Assembly: GCA_003162415.1 (NCBI GenBank)
Contig: PMOL01000009.1
Location: 195,719-259,718, forward strand
DNA length: 64,000 nt
Direction: 5' to 3'
From: Candidatus Dormiibacterota bacterium
GTDB lineage: Bacteria > Chloroflexota > Dormibacteria > Aeolococcales > Aeolococcaceae
Shown here: one piece after another, positions 43,664 to 52,468 of the stretch
Numbering within the stretch: the stretch's first letter is position 1
Layout: every line of letters begins with the position of its first letter
Translations under genes and position numbers: made by a program
Notes under the pieces: generated by a model
What the model saw: only the letters and a program-made list of their open reading frames with translations
Told to the model about the DNA's origin: nothing
Databases searched by the model: none

Positions 43664-44236
43664 ATGAGAGCCGTGAACGACCTCGCGGATGAACTCTCCG
43701 AGGCTGACCTCGCCGTGTTCGGCGTCGAGGATCGCGAGGACATGGCCTCGTTGAGCGTCGGCTCGATCGGCTACAGCCTCGACAACCTGCCGGATCGCTC
43801 TTCATTTCTCGGCGAAGCGGCACGTCACGTGGCCCACGCGAAGCGCAGCAAACACCCGCTCTGCTTTGCGCTCATCGCATTCGATCACGGTACTGATCGC
43901 GACGGCGCCGAAGGCCACATGGCCGAGGAGGCGTTCCTTCGCGACGCCACGGCGCGCTGGCGAGACGTGCTCCGCGCCGAGGATCTCATGGGCCGCTGGG
44001 GAGAGGACGAGTTCGGGATCGTGCTCGTCAACTGCACGACTGTGAGCGCAGTGCAACTGTGCTGGCGGCTGCGCGAGGAAACGCCGGAAGGACACTCATT
44101 TTCGGCCGGCCTGGTGTCCTTTGAGGGGACTGAGACGATCGACGACCTCGTCGAGCGCGCCGACGACTGCCTCGTCCAGGCGAAGGCAAAGGGCCGCGAC
44201 CGGACCTTCGCCGAGGGACTCGTCGACCTCGACTGA
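43664..44236 (+). CDS. Diguanylate-cyclase-like (GGDEF) domain protein
   Basis: The 190-residue protein is a single GGDEF-type domain: FLGEAARHVAHAKRSKHPLCFALIAFD, VLRAEDLMGRWGEDEFGIVLVNC, FSAGLVSFEGTETIDDLVERADDCLVQAKAKGRDR. The signature reads GEDEF where GGDEF is usual, and no RxxD inhibitory site precedes it, so catalytic activity is uncertain. No sensor domain or membrane helix is present. ATG 43664 is preferred over the track's GTG 43571. Confidence 0.75.
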   Translation: MRAVNDLADELSEADLAVFGVEDREDMASLSVGSIGYSLDNLPDRSSFLGEAARHVAHAKRSKHPLCFALIAFDHGTDRDGAEGHMAEEAFLRDATARWRDVLRAEDLMGRWGEDEFGIVLVNCTTVSAVQLCWRLREETPEGHSFSAGLVSFEGTETIDDLVERADDCLVQAKAKGRDRTFAEGLVDLD

Positions 44237-44308
44237 GCGTGTCGACCGAGTCTCCGGACCCTCGACTCGGTTTGATTTGCTGACCCACGTCAAAAGCCAA
44301 CAAACTTC

Positions 44309-44337
44309 TTGACGCATCCCCGATTCCGTGGTATGTT
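44309..44337 (+). promoter_or_regulatory. Strong sigma-70-type promoter
   Basis: TTGACG (44309-44314), a 17-nt spacer and TATGTT (44332-44337) form a close match to the consensus. It is the best promoter seen in the window and drives a leader of about 150 nt. Confidence 0.6.
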
Positions 44338-44494
44338 TATTCATAACGCTTTGGTCCCCGGGGTGGAAAACCTGTCAGGTGAGATCGAGCAACAGCTTGT
44401 CTGAAGCCTTCATACGATTTCATCAGCGCATGGCTTCGCTCTGCGATCGCCCATACTGCGATTCCGGCCGCGATGCGAAGGCGGCGAAGCGCCC
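44338..44494 (+). other. Long leader, possible structured RNA
   Basis: About 150 nt lie between the strong promoter and the next start codon, which is unusual here, where most messages look leaderless. The sequence contains the self-complementary ccccgggg and an acctgtcaggt hairpin followed by purine-rich unpaired sequence. No known riboswitch class was matched. Confidence 0.35.
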
Positions 44495-44746
44495 ATGAGT
44501 GAGCAGATGACCGAGACGCCACCGCCCGAGAACCCTCCCGAGCACGAGAAGAGCCGGCTTCGCCGCTTCGAGGATGCCGTGCACGACCGCTTCCTCGCGG
44601 CCGAGGTCGCGGCCGAGGAGGCGGCCGGGTACGGCTCGCTCACCGCGGCACGTGAGGCCGCTGAGACGGCCGCGAACCCGAGCCATGAGCTCGGTGAGGA
44701 CGAGCCCGGGGCTGCCGATTCCGACTCCGATCCGCCCAAGGAATAG
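44495..44746 (+). CDS. Small hydrophilic acidic protein
   Basis: The 83-residue product is disordered at both ends (TPPPENPPEHEK, GEDEPGAADSDSDPPKE) with a central helix (RLRRFEDAVHDRFLAAEVAAEEAAGYGSL). It starts at ATG and lies 13 bp before the UbiA-type gene in the same direction. No family recognised. Confidence 0.5.
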   Translation: MSEQMTETPPPENPPEHEKSRLRRFEDAVHDRFLAAEVAAEEAAGYGSLTAAREAAETAANPSHELGEDEPGAADSDSDPPKE

Positions 44747-44759
44747 GGCCACCCGCCCC

Positions 44760-45605
44760 GTGTGGTGGGACGAGCGTGAGCCGGGCGGAGCGGTGCAATC
44801 GCTCGTCTTTTTGGCTCATCCGGGCCCATCGGTGCTGGTCACCGCGGTCCTGATCGCAATCGCAGGACTTGCGGAGCAGCGCGTCCCGGGCGCGATTCGA
44901 ATCCTGCAGTTGATCGGCGCGATGCTTCCGGTCCAGTTCTGCATCGGGGTGGTCAACGACGTGGTCGATCTGCCCGAGGACACGGCCGCAAAGCCTTACA
45001 AGCCGTTGGTTCGTGGCGTCATCCGGCGATCGACGGCGATGCGCGCGGGTGTCGTGCTCGGCGCGATCGGACTGGCGATCGCCGCCACGATCAACGTCGA
45101 AACGCTCGGATTCGACGCGCTCGCGCTCGGCGCCGGTCTGGCGTACGACCTCGGCTTGCGCCGGACGCCCCTGTCGTGGGTGCCCTGGTGGGCCGGGATG
45201 GCGGTCCTTCCGCTCGAGGGCTACGCGTCGGTGGGATCGCTCCCCTCGCGGCTGCTCCTGTTGGTTCCGCTGACCGCCCTGATTGCAATCGGGCTCCATT
45301 TCGCCAATGCACTCCCCGACATCGACGGCGACCGTCGATCCGGCAGACGCAGCCTTCCAGTCATCTTGGGGGAGAGGGTTTCACGGTGGTTCGGCCCGAT
45401 CGCGCTGGCTATCGCCGGCGTGATCGCCGCGCTCGTCGCGGGACCGCTCGGTCAGGGTGGCTGGGTGTTCTGGGGCGGCCTCGCGGTACTCGCCGTGGGG
45501 ATTGTTGCGGTGACCGTCACCCGGTCGCGGAGGCCATTTCCCGCGCTGGCTGTGACGACGGCGTTCTTTGCGATCGCGTGGCTCGCCTCATTGCCCCGCA
45601 CCTGA
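44760..45605 (+). CDS. UbiA-family prenyltransferase
   Basis: The 281-residue integral membrane protein has about eight helices and the two Asp-rich motifs of the family: NDVVDLPEDTAAKPYKPL and ALPDIDGDRRSGRRSLP. UbiA enzymes attach a prenyl chain to an aromatic or lipid acceptor, using a Mg-bound prenyl diphosphate. The GTG start (VWWDEREPGG) fits the small upstream gene; the track's longer ORF overlaps that gene. It lies apart from menaquinone genes, so the acceptor is unknown. Confidence 0.87.
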   Translation: MWWDEREPGGAVQSLVFLAHPGPSVLVTAVLIAIAGLAEQRVPGAIRILQLIGAMLPVQFCIGVVNDVVDLPEDTAAKPYKPLVRGVIRRSTAMRAGVVLGAIGLAIAATINVETLGFDALALGAGLAYDLGLRRTPLSWVPWWAGMAVLPLEGYASVGSLPSRLLLLVPLTALIAIGLHFANALPDIDGDRRSGRRSLPVILGERVSRWFGPIALAIAGVIAALVAGPLGQGGWVFWGGLAVLAVGIVAVTVTRSRRPFPALAVTTAFFAIAWLASLPRT

Positions 45606-45639
45606 TCGCGGCGTGACGCTTGGTACCATCGCCCGGCGT

Positions 45640-45714
45640 GCCCAAGTAGCTCAGTGGTAGAGCAACGCCTTGGTAAGGCGTAGGCCGTGAGTTCAATCCT
45701 CACCTTGGGCTCCA
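45640..45714 (+). tRNA. tRNA-Thr (anticodon GGT)
   Basis: The acceptor GCCCAAG pairs with CTTGGGC. The anticodon stem ACGCC/GGCGT encloses TTGGTAA (GGT), and the T-arm reads GTGAGTTCAATCCTCAC. CCA follows the discriminator T, unlike in the other two tRNAs here. A tyrosine recombinase begins 169 bp downstream. Confidence 0.96.
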
Positions 45715-45883
45715 GACCGCCACATCGGCGGTTTCGAGTTCAGGATGAGCCCGAGTCCGCGGTCGTCCGTCCCACTCCGGACCCGTCGGTGTGCCTCCGC
45801 AGCACGTGGGATGTTGACCTAGACGCCCTGGGTCGGCGATTCCATATTTAGTGACCGTGAGATCGAACGGTCAAGGAGGACCC

Positions 45884-47164
45884 ATGGACAAGGAGACCGC
45901 CTACCAGCTCGTCCTGGACGAGAACCGGCGGCTCACCGACCTCGTCGCGTCGCTGAGCGCGTCGTTTCCGCCGCTTCCGCCGCCATTGCCAGGACCACCA
46001 CCGGCCCCCGCCGAGCTCCGCTACCACGCCTACGTCGGCGGCTTGACGCCCGCGGGGGTGTTCCCGTTCGCACCGGCGCTGCGGGAGCCCTCGCAGCCAT
46101 TGCGGTATGCAGACTCATATTTGGCCCCCAAACGATCACGCCGGGTCTATGGGGACAGCAGCGAGCCGGCAGCGGCGGCACCGTTGGCCTCGGTGGCACC
46201 GAGCGCCGCGGTGTCCGTCACCCAGGCCATTGAGACAATGCTGCGTGCCCACGCGCTCGATTGGGCGCCGACCCAGCGCCGGAACTGTCGCAGCTACCTG
46301 CTCTCGCCGACTGGACGCTTCCAGCGCTGGTGTGCGGCCCGGGGTATTAGCACCATCGATGACCTCACCACCACCGAGGTTGCGGTATTCCTTGAGGCCA
46401 TGCTCGACGCCGCCAGTGGCCCCGGGCTGCGCGCCTCCACCATCGCCAAGTTCCGTATCCACCTGCGCTCGCTGGCGCGCTTCCAGGCCGCCACCCCGGG
46501 CTTGGGCGCCGGCCTTCGTGACATCGATCGGATCCCGGCGCCACGCATGCCCCGCGACCCATTGGTCATGGCGCTGACGCCCGACCAGGAGGCGCAGATC
46601 CTGGCTGCCTGCCGGAGCACTCGCGATCGCTTGATCCTGGAGGTGCTTCTGGCTACCGGCATGCGCGTCAGCGAATTGGCAGCGTTGACCGTGGCTAACG
46701 TCATGCTCGACGCTCGGCCCCCGCGGGTGCTGGTGCGCGGCAGCGTCCACGACCCAAACTGCACCAAGAACGGCCGCTCCCGGCAGATCCCGTTTCGCCA
46801 GACGTATGCCTCGTTACCGCGACGTCTGGGTGACTGGATCCACCACCAGCGCGACCCCGAGGGACGGTCCCAGCGCCCCGAGCTCTTTCTCGGCAGCCCC
46901 CGCGTCGCGTCGAAACAGGGCGCGCCGACTCCGCTGGGCATTTATGGGTTTGAGCGCCTCTGCACGCGGATCGGGGAGCGCGCCGGCATCCACTTCAGCC
47001 CGCACATCCTCCGCCATACCTGGGCGACACGGCTCGTCAACGCCGGCGTGCAACCACTCCACCTGATGGAAGTCGGCGGCTGGAGCAGCATCGAGATGTT
47101 GCGCCGCTATTACACCCCCACTGCCGACGAGGTTCTCGCGGCCATCGCCGCGGCCGGGGGGTGA
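45884..47164 (+). CDS. Tyrosine recombinase/integrase beside tRNA-Thr
   Basis: The 426-residue protein has a Pro/Ala-rich N-terminal region of about 110 residues ([18 protein letters not shown]) not usual for integrases, then a SAM-like core-binding domain. The catalytic domain has Arg in [11 protein letters not shown], HxxR in [11 protein letters not shown], a GGWSS motif (Trp in place of the second His) and the nucleophile in [10 protein letters not shown] 45884 has a perfect AAGGAGG 6 nt upstream. Position after tRNA-Thr suggests an integrated element, though no second attachment repeat was found. Confidence 0.9.
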   Translation: MDKETAYQLVLDENRRLTDLVASLSASFPPLPPPLPGPPPAPAELRYHAYVGGLTPAGVFPFAPALREPSQPLRYADSYLAPKRSRRVYGDSSEPAAAAPLASVAPSAAVSVTQAIETMLRAHALDWAPTQRRNCRSYLLSPTGRFQRWCAARGISTIDDLTTTEVAVFLEAMLDAASGPGLRASTIAKFRIHLRSLARFQAATPGLGAGLRDIDRIPAPRMPRDPLVMALTPDQEAQILAACRSTRDRLILEVLLATGMRVSELAALTVANVMLDARPPRVLVRGSVHDPNCTKNGRSRQIPFRQTYASLPRRLGDWIHHQRDPEGRSQRPELFLGSPRVASKQGAPTPLGIYGFERLCTRIGERAGIHFSPHILRHTWATRLVNAGVQPLHLMEVGGWSSIEMLRRYYTPTADEVLAAIAAAGG

Positions 47165-47186
47165 CCCGGTGACCCTCCGTGCAGCA

Positions 47187-47468
47187 CTAGTCGATCGGCG
47201 GGAGGCTTGGTGGATGTCGGCCGAGCGCACCGAGGATCGCCATGGCGACGCGATCCCCGACGCCCTCCCCGTTGAGCGCTTTGTACGCGGTGCTGCGCGC
47301 GATGCCCGCTTCAGCAGCGAGCTGCGGCGGCGCCATCTCGCGGAGCAGCAAGGCGAATCGAAGTCCCACCGGATCGAATCGCCCCGAACGAATGTCATAC
47401 AGGGACTTGCCGAAAAGTTCAGGGATTGGCGGGAGACCCGGGTGGCTGGTCGCGGGTGGGCTCGACAT
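47187..47468 (-). CDS. Helix-turn-helix protein
   Basis: The 93-residue protein has an XRE-like HTH: PVGLRFALLLREMAPPQLAAEAGIARSTAYKALNGEGVGDRVAMAILGALG. It probably binds DNA and may control the adjacent integrase gene, on which it converges with a 22-bp gap. ATG 47468 is used; GTG 47486 is an alternative. Confidence 0.65.
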   Translation of the reverse strand: MSSPPATSHPGLPPIPELFGKSLYDIRSGRFDPVGLRFALLLREMAPPQLAAEAGIARSTAYKALNGEGVGDRVAMAILGALGRHPPSLPPID

Positions 47469-47486
47469 GTCATGGATATGATGCAC

Positions 47487-48409
47487 AACGGCAGTGTCGA
47501 CGTCTAGGTGTGCGCGAGGTTATGACACACGTATATTGAACACTGAAACCCCTTATCCAATCAGGGATTTGCGGCAGATTTCTGGCGACTAAATTTGACT
47601 CGGGGTGCGCCCTCAGGACGGCACCTCGAGCTCGACGTAGCGGCACGCGCTTGACGGAACGGACGAGCGCTTGACGAAACTGCGAGCGCTTGCGGGCGCT
47701 TCAACAGCCTCGTTGACGAGGCTGTTGCAACGATGCGATGCGGTCGCGCATCGAGACATGTGAGACGTTTGCTTCCATGCCAGCAGGACGGCTTGCACCC
47801 CGTCGTTTCTGAGCCTGACCGCGGAGGAGCGCCCTCGCCGAGCACACCGCCATGCCCGTGCGCTCGTGCATGTGGCGGGCGCTTTGGGCAACGCACGTGC
47901 GAACCCTGTACACCCCGTGATCCCTTGGAGCGATGTTGTCTCGCGCGCGGGCCCCGCGCACAATGCGCCCGCGCGTAGAGACGGCATCGGAAAATGCTCA
48001 ACAAGGGATTGAGCTGATGAGGAAACGACCGAATCGCACTGATAGCGAATCCCGATGTCAGCGACATGATTCTCCCCGCGGCCGCAGATCTGGTCGCTGG
48101 TCCTGCGAGGTTCAGAGGCAGGGCGAGCCGCTTGGGACGTGCGGACGATTCGGGTCTACGCCTACAGGGGATAGGAACCGCCGCCGGGGTGGAGATGACT
48201 CGCTGGGGATGGAGGGAGAGGTTGATCTCGCCACAGCGTCGCTCGAGCAGGCGGTGTGCTGGAAGAACATCTACTGGGTCACTTCCCCGCAGGGATACCG
48301 GGTTTCCACCGCCGAAGATAGCACATCCGTTCGGCCCGCTCAAGGCATCAAACGGAGCACCCACCGAACAAACCGCTGATCGCACGCGACCTCAGACGCT
48401 TCGGCGGAT
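47487..48409. other. Gene-poor stretch with palindrome
   Basis: About 920 bp without a recognisable gene. ORFs on both strands have low-complexity shadow-like translations. It contains four gcgctt repeats (47647, 47667, 47686, 47696) and a long palindrome at 47702-47727. It may hold a decayed gene. Confidence 0.45.
47702..47727. repeat. 26-bp palindrome
   Basis: Two perfect 12-bp arms (caacagcctcgt / acgaggctgttg) are separated by TG. No T-run follows. It could be a bidirectional terminator, a protein-binding site or the end of a lost mobile element. Confidence 0.6.
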
Positions 48410-49231
48410 TCAAGGCACGCCGTGCCGCGTTCCGAGATCCACATGGCGACCAAGCAAGGCTATGCCGTACCGGATCGGTACCACGAATGAAAGGCCTGAG
48501 TGGTATCTAAGCGCGACACCAGCAGCGTCTACAGCGTCCGCAATACGAAAGGCAACGCACATGCCGATCACACCCCCAGTCGCGGCTAGATAAGCCGGTC
48601 CACCGCTATTCCCCGGATTGACAGCTACGTCCGCGATGTAAGAATCAGCTACATCCGGGACCGTGAATCCTTCGGGAGCACCGGGAGGGACGACGTCGGC
48701 CTGATCTGTCCCCCACGCTGAAGCGATCACACCGGATGTAGTGATGAGCGTTGGCACTGACAACGGGTAGCCGGATACCGCAACGGCCGCACCATCACGT
48801 GGACGCTCGATCGTCAGCGGCGCGAGGCCGTACATCCCATTGATCGTCATTCCACCTTCGACGGTCCGTGCGATGCCGCTGGCCTTGCCCGTCGTAAAGG
48901 GGTTGGGCCTAAGTTGCAGCAGCGCAAGGTCGTGGCGTGCGTCCTCTTCCACAACTTCGCACCCAATGAGTTCGAAGCTACTCCGCATCGAGATAACCGG
49001 CGAGTCGATGTTAGGCATCGCAAGACCTACCATCAGCCGCGAAGTGGGCTTCGACTCCAAAGCTCGCGCAGCGGCGGTCGTCACGTGTTTCGCTGTGAGC
49101 GCATAGCCCGCGGCATGCACGATGAATCCAGTTCCAATTACCTGAGACTCGCCATGTTCAAGTGGGTGGAGTCGGACCTGTACTACGCTCGGCCGAACGG
49201 CGTCGATGGCGAACGGTAGGGTTTCACCCAA
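48410..49231 (-). CDS. Trypsin-like serine peptidase without signal peptide
   Basis: The 273-residue protein has the chymotrypsin-fold triad: His49 (GYALTAKHVTT), Asp101 (ARHDLALLQL) and Ser209 (VAVNPGNSGGPAYL). The form is that of HtrA-type trypsin domains, but PDZ domains, signal peptide and membrane helices are absent, so it should act in the cytoplasm. The start is TTG 49231. It lies 198 bp downstream of the HEPN gene on the same strand. Cytosolic proteases of this type occur in bacterial stress and defence modules; that role is inferred from context. Confidence 0.87.
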   Translation of the reverse strand: MGETLPFAIDAVRPSVVQVRLHPLEHGESQVIGTGFIVHAAGYALTAKHVTTAAARALESKPTSRLMVGLAMPNIDSPVISMRSSFELIGCEVVEEDARHDLALLQLRPNPFTTGKASGIARTVEGGMTINGMYGLAPLTIERPRDGAAVAVSGYPLSVPTLITTSGVIASAWGTDQADVVPPGAPEGFTVPDVADSYIADVAVNPGNSGGPAYLAATGGVIGMCVAFRIADAVDAAGVALRYHSGLSFVVPIRYGIALLGRHVDLGTRHGVP

Positions 49232-49429
49232 TATCTTTGGACCATACGACGTGCAGCCGATTGTCGTTCAGACGCGCTGCCTGAATCGGGATGGTCATAT
49301 AGGTGGATCAACCTTATAGGCAAATGCTATTTTCTGGTCGTAGGTGGAGTGGCGGTGATATTTGCCCGAGCTGCGCGTGTCGATCTCAACGAGGCAGTAC
49401 TCGCTGACGTCTTCTTCTGTGATTTCCAG

Positions 49430-50095
49430 CTAAAGCACGACGCTTGGTCCCCTCGCCGGGTCTCCTTTCGCGTAGGAAGCAAAGACTCTCCCTATGCGCC
49501 AAATCAGCTCCCGGCCCTGCGGATCCCAGCCACGGCATTCGAACCTCAGCACCTGCCCGGGGCGCAAACGAACTCCGACTTCCGTTGTGGTCGCCACCTC
49601 AGTCGACAACCGATCTGGGGTGTTCCCGAATCCGTCCCGTATCGATTCGATAACCGGGTAGTAGGAAGCGTCTGGCGCCTGACTGCTCCGATACGCCGTC
49701 GCCCGAGACCTAATTTCGCCGGCGATGCCCTCAAGCAGCGAGCGTTCGTGTGGGAGCAACTCCCTGCTGTGCGATGGCGCGTTTCGGTAATCCTCAACCT
49801 TATCCATGAAGACCACGAACGTCTTCTTTTCTCCCAACGCGACCGCGAAGAACTGCCAGTTCTTCTCGATGATCTTCCGCAACTCATAGATGTGCGTGTA
49901 AGCGATCAACTCGTCAGGCACTACCGCGGGTGTCCGCCGTTTCCGTTCCTCTTCCAGCCGCCCCTGTAGCTCATCGATCTCGGCAGGGTCGAGCGTGCTC
50001 TGGAGCCAGTCACCCCCTCGTGCGCTGGTGAGCACGACCTTCGCCAGTTCACGAAGGTCCGTCTCTATGATCGCGATCGCCTCGCTGGGGTCCAC
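49430..50095 (-). CDS. Swt1-like HEPN domain protein (candidate RNase)
   Basis: The 221-residue protein has a helical central domain with YTHIYELRKIIEKNWQFF and FMDKVEDYRNAPSHSRELLPHE. This matches the Swt1-type HEPN fold, with R104 and H109 forming the Rx4H catalytic motif of HEPN ribonucleases. The C-terminus is a beta-rich domain (VGVRLRPGQVLRFECRGWDPQGRELIWRIGRVF). HEPN proteins act as toxins or effectors in abortive infection, but also as RNA-processing enzymes. The start is GTG 50095, with GAGGA directly before it, so the true start is not fully certain. Confidence 0.72.
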   Translation of the reverse strand: MDPSEAIAIIETDLRELAKVVLTSARGGDWLQSTLDPAEIDELQGRLEEERKRRTPAVVPDELIAYTHIYELRKIIEKNWQFFAVALGEKKTFVVFMDKVEDYRNAPSHSRELLPHERSLLEGIAGEIRSRATAYRSSQAPDASYYPVIESIRDGFGNTPDRLSTEVATTTEVGVRLRPGQVLRFECRGWDPQGRELIWRIGRVFASYAKGDPARGPSVVL

Positions 50096-50671
50096 TCCTC
50101 AAGTCTATGGCCGCGGTCGAGGAGCGCGAGGGGGATGGCTTGCGCATGCACGAGGTTGGTTAGGTGCGTTTGCTGCCGCGTCGCGATTTGTGGCGCGTTA
50201 GCAGGGTAAGAAGGGGCGACGCCGTCGCGGTGATGGCGTCACCGCTTCCCGTGGTTCGTTGTTTCCCCTAAGGCTGAGCGTCACGCCGCGTGCAGTCGTG
50301 CGTTCGCATTGATCGCGCTGCTCAGCGGAGCGGCAGTCGGTAGCGGAGCACGCAGCCGATACGTCACCTCCCAGGTAATGAGATGCAGGTCCGGACGGAC
50401 CGGGATGTGTTGTGGCGTCCTCGCCGGGACTGCCGCGTCCGCCTGGTTCGGCACGATCGCGTGACTCGCCGCGGCATCTAGGACTCTGGTGCGGCGGTAC
50501 CTGGCAAGGAGCGATTGTCAATAAGGGCCTATGCCAACCACCGCTGGAATGAGATTCGGACGACATGGTGAAGTAGCTCTTGGTCGCCGTGCAGCGGCTG
50601 GTTGCGCAGCGGGCATGGCGGGAAGTCCTTCTTGCGCACGGCGGAGAGTCGGCTATGACACCATTCGCCGC
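50096..50671. other. Region without recognisable gene
   Basis: About 575 bp between divergent genes. The long minus ORF here is the shadow of the hydrolase gene, and nothing else resembles a protein. It probably contains promoters for both sides. Confidence 0.4.
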
Positions 50672-51535
50672 GTGGCGGCGGAATTCGACATCGAGTTGCA
50701 ATCCGGGCGGCTCCACGCCAAGCGCTACGGGCCCAGGGATACACCACTCGTGCTCGGCGTCCCCGGCCTGACGGCGAATCTGCAGGGCTTTGAGTTCCTC
50801 GGCGAGCGGCTGGCAACCGCGGGGATCCAGTTTGTGGCGCTGGACCTGCGTGGACGCGCCCGGAGCGACGTCACCGAGGTCGGGTCGTACGGATGGGTCA
50901 AGCACGCCGCGGACCTCTTCGCTGTCGCGGATCATCTGGATGCAAAGCAGTTTTCGCTGATCGGGCATTCCATGGGAGCGGCGGTTGCGATGGCTGCTGC
51001 AGCTCAAGATGCCGCCCGGCTCACACGTGTCGTCCTCGTCGATATGTGCGGCGTCCCGGACCCATCGACCGCGGCGCCGATCGGCGCGTCGGTCGCCAGG
51101 CTCGGCACGGTTTTCCCGTCAGTCGAAGCATATCTCGACCTGTTTCGCCACAGCGGCATCATGGAGCCGTGGAGCGAGTACTGGGAGGACTACTTTCGGT
51201 ATGAATTGCAACCAGTCGATGGTGGTGTCGCAGCACGAACGAGTCGGGCGGCGGTGATGGAGGATGTGATGTTCGGGGCCGGAGCCTGCGCTTTCGACGA
51301 TGCCGCTGGGGTGTATGGGCTCTGGGCGTCGCTCTCCATGCCGGTGCTCCTCCTGCGTGCGACGCGCGAGATGATCCTCGGCACCGGATTCATCCTGTCG
51401 AAGCGCGACCGGGATCGGTTCCCCGTTATGGTCGAATCGGCGACGGCGGTCGACATCGACGCGAATCACTACACCATCGCCACCAGCGAAGCGGCTGCGA
51501 GCGCGATCATCCGGTTCCTCGAGCCCACGCACTGA
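50672..51535 (+). CDS. Alpha/beta-fold hydrolase
   Basis: The 287-residue protein has LVLGVPGLTANLQGFEFLGERLATAG, the nucleophile elbow IGHSMGAAVAM, an acid region and the His in DIDANHYTIAT near the C-terminus. The acid is likely in the LRATREMILG segment, but this is unclear. Substrates of such enzymes range widely (esters, lactones, epoxides). GTG 50672 gives a normal N-terminus; the track's start adds 47 low-complexity residues. Confidence 0.85.
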   Translation: MAAEFDIELQSGRLHAKRYGPRDTPLVLGVPGLTANLQGFEFLGERLATAGIQFVALDLRGRARSDVTEVGSYGWVKHAADLFAVADHLDAKQFSLIGHSMGAAVAMAAAAQDAARLTRVVLVDMCGVPDPSTAAPIGASVARLGTVFPSVEAYLDLFRHSGIMEPWSEYWEDYFRYELQPVDGGVAARTSRAAVMEDVMFGAGACAFDDAAGVYGLWASLSMPVLLLRATREMILGTGFILSKRDRDRFPVMVESATAVDIDANHYTIATSEAAASAIIRFLEPTH

Positions 51536-51972
51536 TTCAGAAGTCAGCCGGCTGGCCCGGCACACAGTGCACATGCGATTGTTTTCCAGTGGTACGAGAC
51601 AGCGATCTTTATCGGCGCAGCGCTCGTCCTCGTTGGACTCTGTTCTGGTGGCTGCGTCATCGCGTCACCAGAGGGCGGTACCCCCCTTCCAACTCACCTC
51701 TTCGGGTATCACGTCGTGTCCGTGTGCGCGCCTAGGCAGGGATGAAAGCAGTCGCTTTCACCCCGTCACCGTGCGGCGTTGCCTGCGCTACTACCTCGAT
51801 GCCACGACCGGAAAGCAAATCGCCGGGTCAATCTGGTGATGTCGACGGATACCCATCCGGATTGCAGTGGGAACCAGCGTCTCCGAGCTCTGGCCGAAGA
51901 GTACGTCCCGAAGGTTGCCGGCCGAAGGCAAGCGTGCCGTAGAGCAGCACTGGAGCAAACTCGCCGACTGGG
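51536..51972. other. Region without recognisable gene
   Basis: About 440 bp with short ORFs only. One frame near 51590-51740 encodes a hydrophobic run (YETAIFIGAALVLVGLCSGG) but has no start codon, so it could be a gene fragment. Confidence 0.35.
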
Positions 51973-52422
51973 TCAGTCCTGCAGACCGTCCCACGACCAC
52001 CGCGGAATGCTCAGCCCCTCCGGGACGTCGTCGGGAGACTCCGGGTAGCGCGACATGGCGGTCTGGGTGGCCCACGCGAAGTAGTCGAGCAAAACCCGCC
52101 GGAGTGGTTCGGCCGTCAGCCCAACGTCCTCCAAAGCCTGCTCAAAACAAGCAATCGCCCTGCGGTCCATCTCCTCATGTGGGCCGCCGTTGCCGCTGTG
52201 GATCCGCACGACCGACGTCTCGTCTCCAAAGGCCTCGGAGTACGTGACGGGCCCCCCGAGGGCCTCACCCCAGTACGCCGCGAGCCGCTCGCTGTGCTGA
52301 GGATGGAATCCGTGGCTGAATGCGTGACTGACTATCTCGTCGGCCATCACCCGGGAATGCCATGCCTCAGCAAGTCGTAGCAGGCCCTTGCTGCCGCCTG
52401 CGGCGTCGTAAATGCTCTGCAT
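51973..52422 (-). CDS. Truncated haemoglobin (2-over-2 globin)
   Basis: The 149-residue protein has the group II truncated-globin layout: SIYDAAGGSKGLLRLAEAWHSRVMADEIVSHAFSHGF, then HPQHSERLAAYWGEALGGP and a late LLDYFAWATQTAMSRYP. The helix-F region contains HSGNGGPHEEM, which supplies the proximal His candidate. Such globins bind O2 or NO and protect respiration. ATG 52422 is used; TTG 52446 is possible. Confidence 0.85.
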   Translation of the reverse strand: MQSIYDAAGGSKGLLRLAEAWHSRVMADEIVSHAFSHGFHPQHSERLAAYWGEALGGPVTYSEAFGDETSVVRIHSGNGGPHEEMDRRAIACFEQALEDVGLTAEPLRRVLLDYFAWATQTAMSRYPESPDDVPEGLSIPRWSWDGLQD

Positions 52423-52468
52423 GTCGCCAAGTATGCCAGGGTCCAATTTGGTGCCCGGTGATCACGGA

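Noticed and set aside
44338-44494. Signal recognition particle RNA
   Set aside because: The cctgtcaggt segment recalls the SRP apical domain, but the GGAA-type tetraloop and the conserved AGCAG internal loop are not in place.
47561-48385. 274-residue minus ORF in the gene-poor stretch
   Set aside because: It is Arg/Ser/Pro-rich without motifs, and competing ORFs on the other strand are equally poor.
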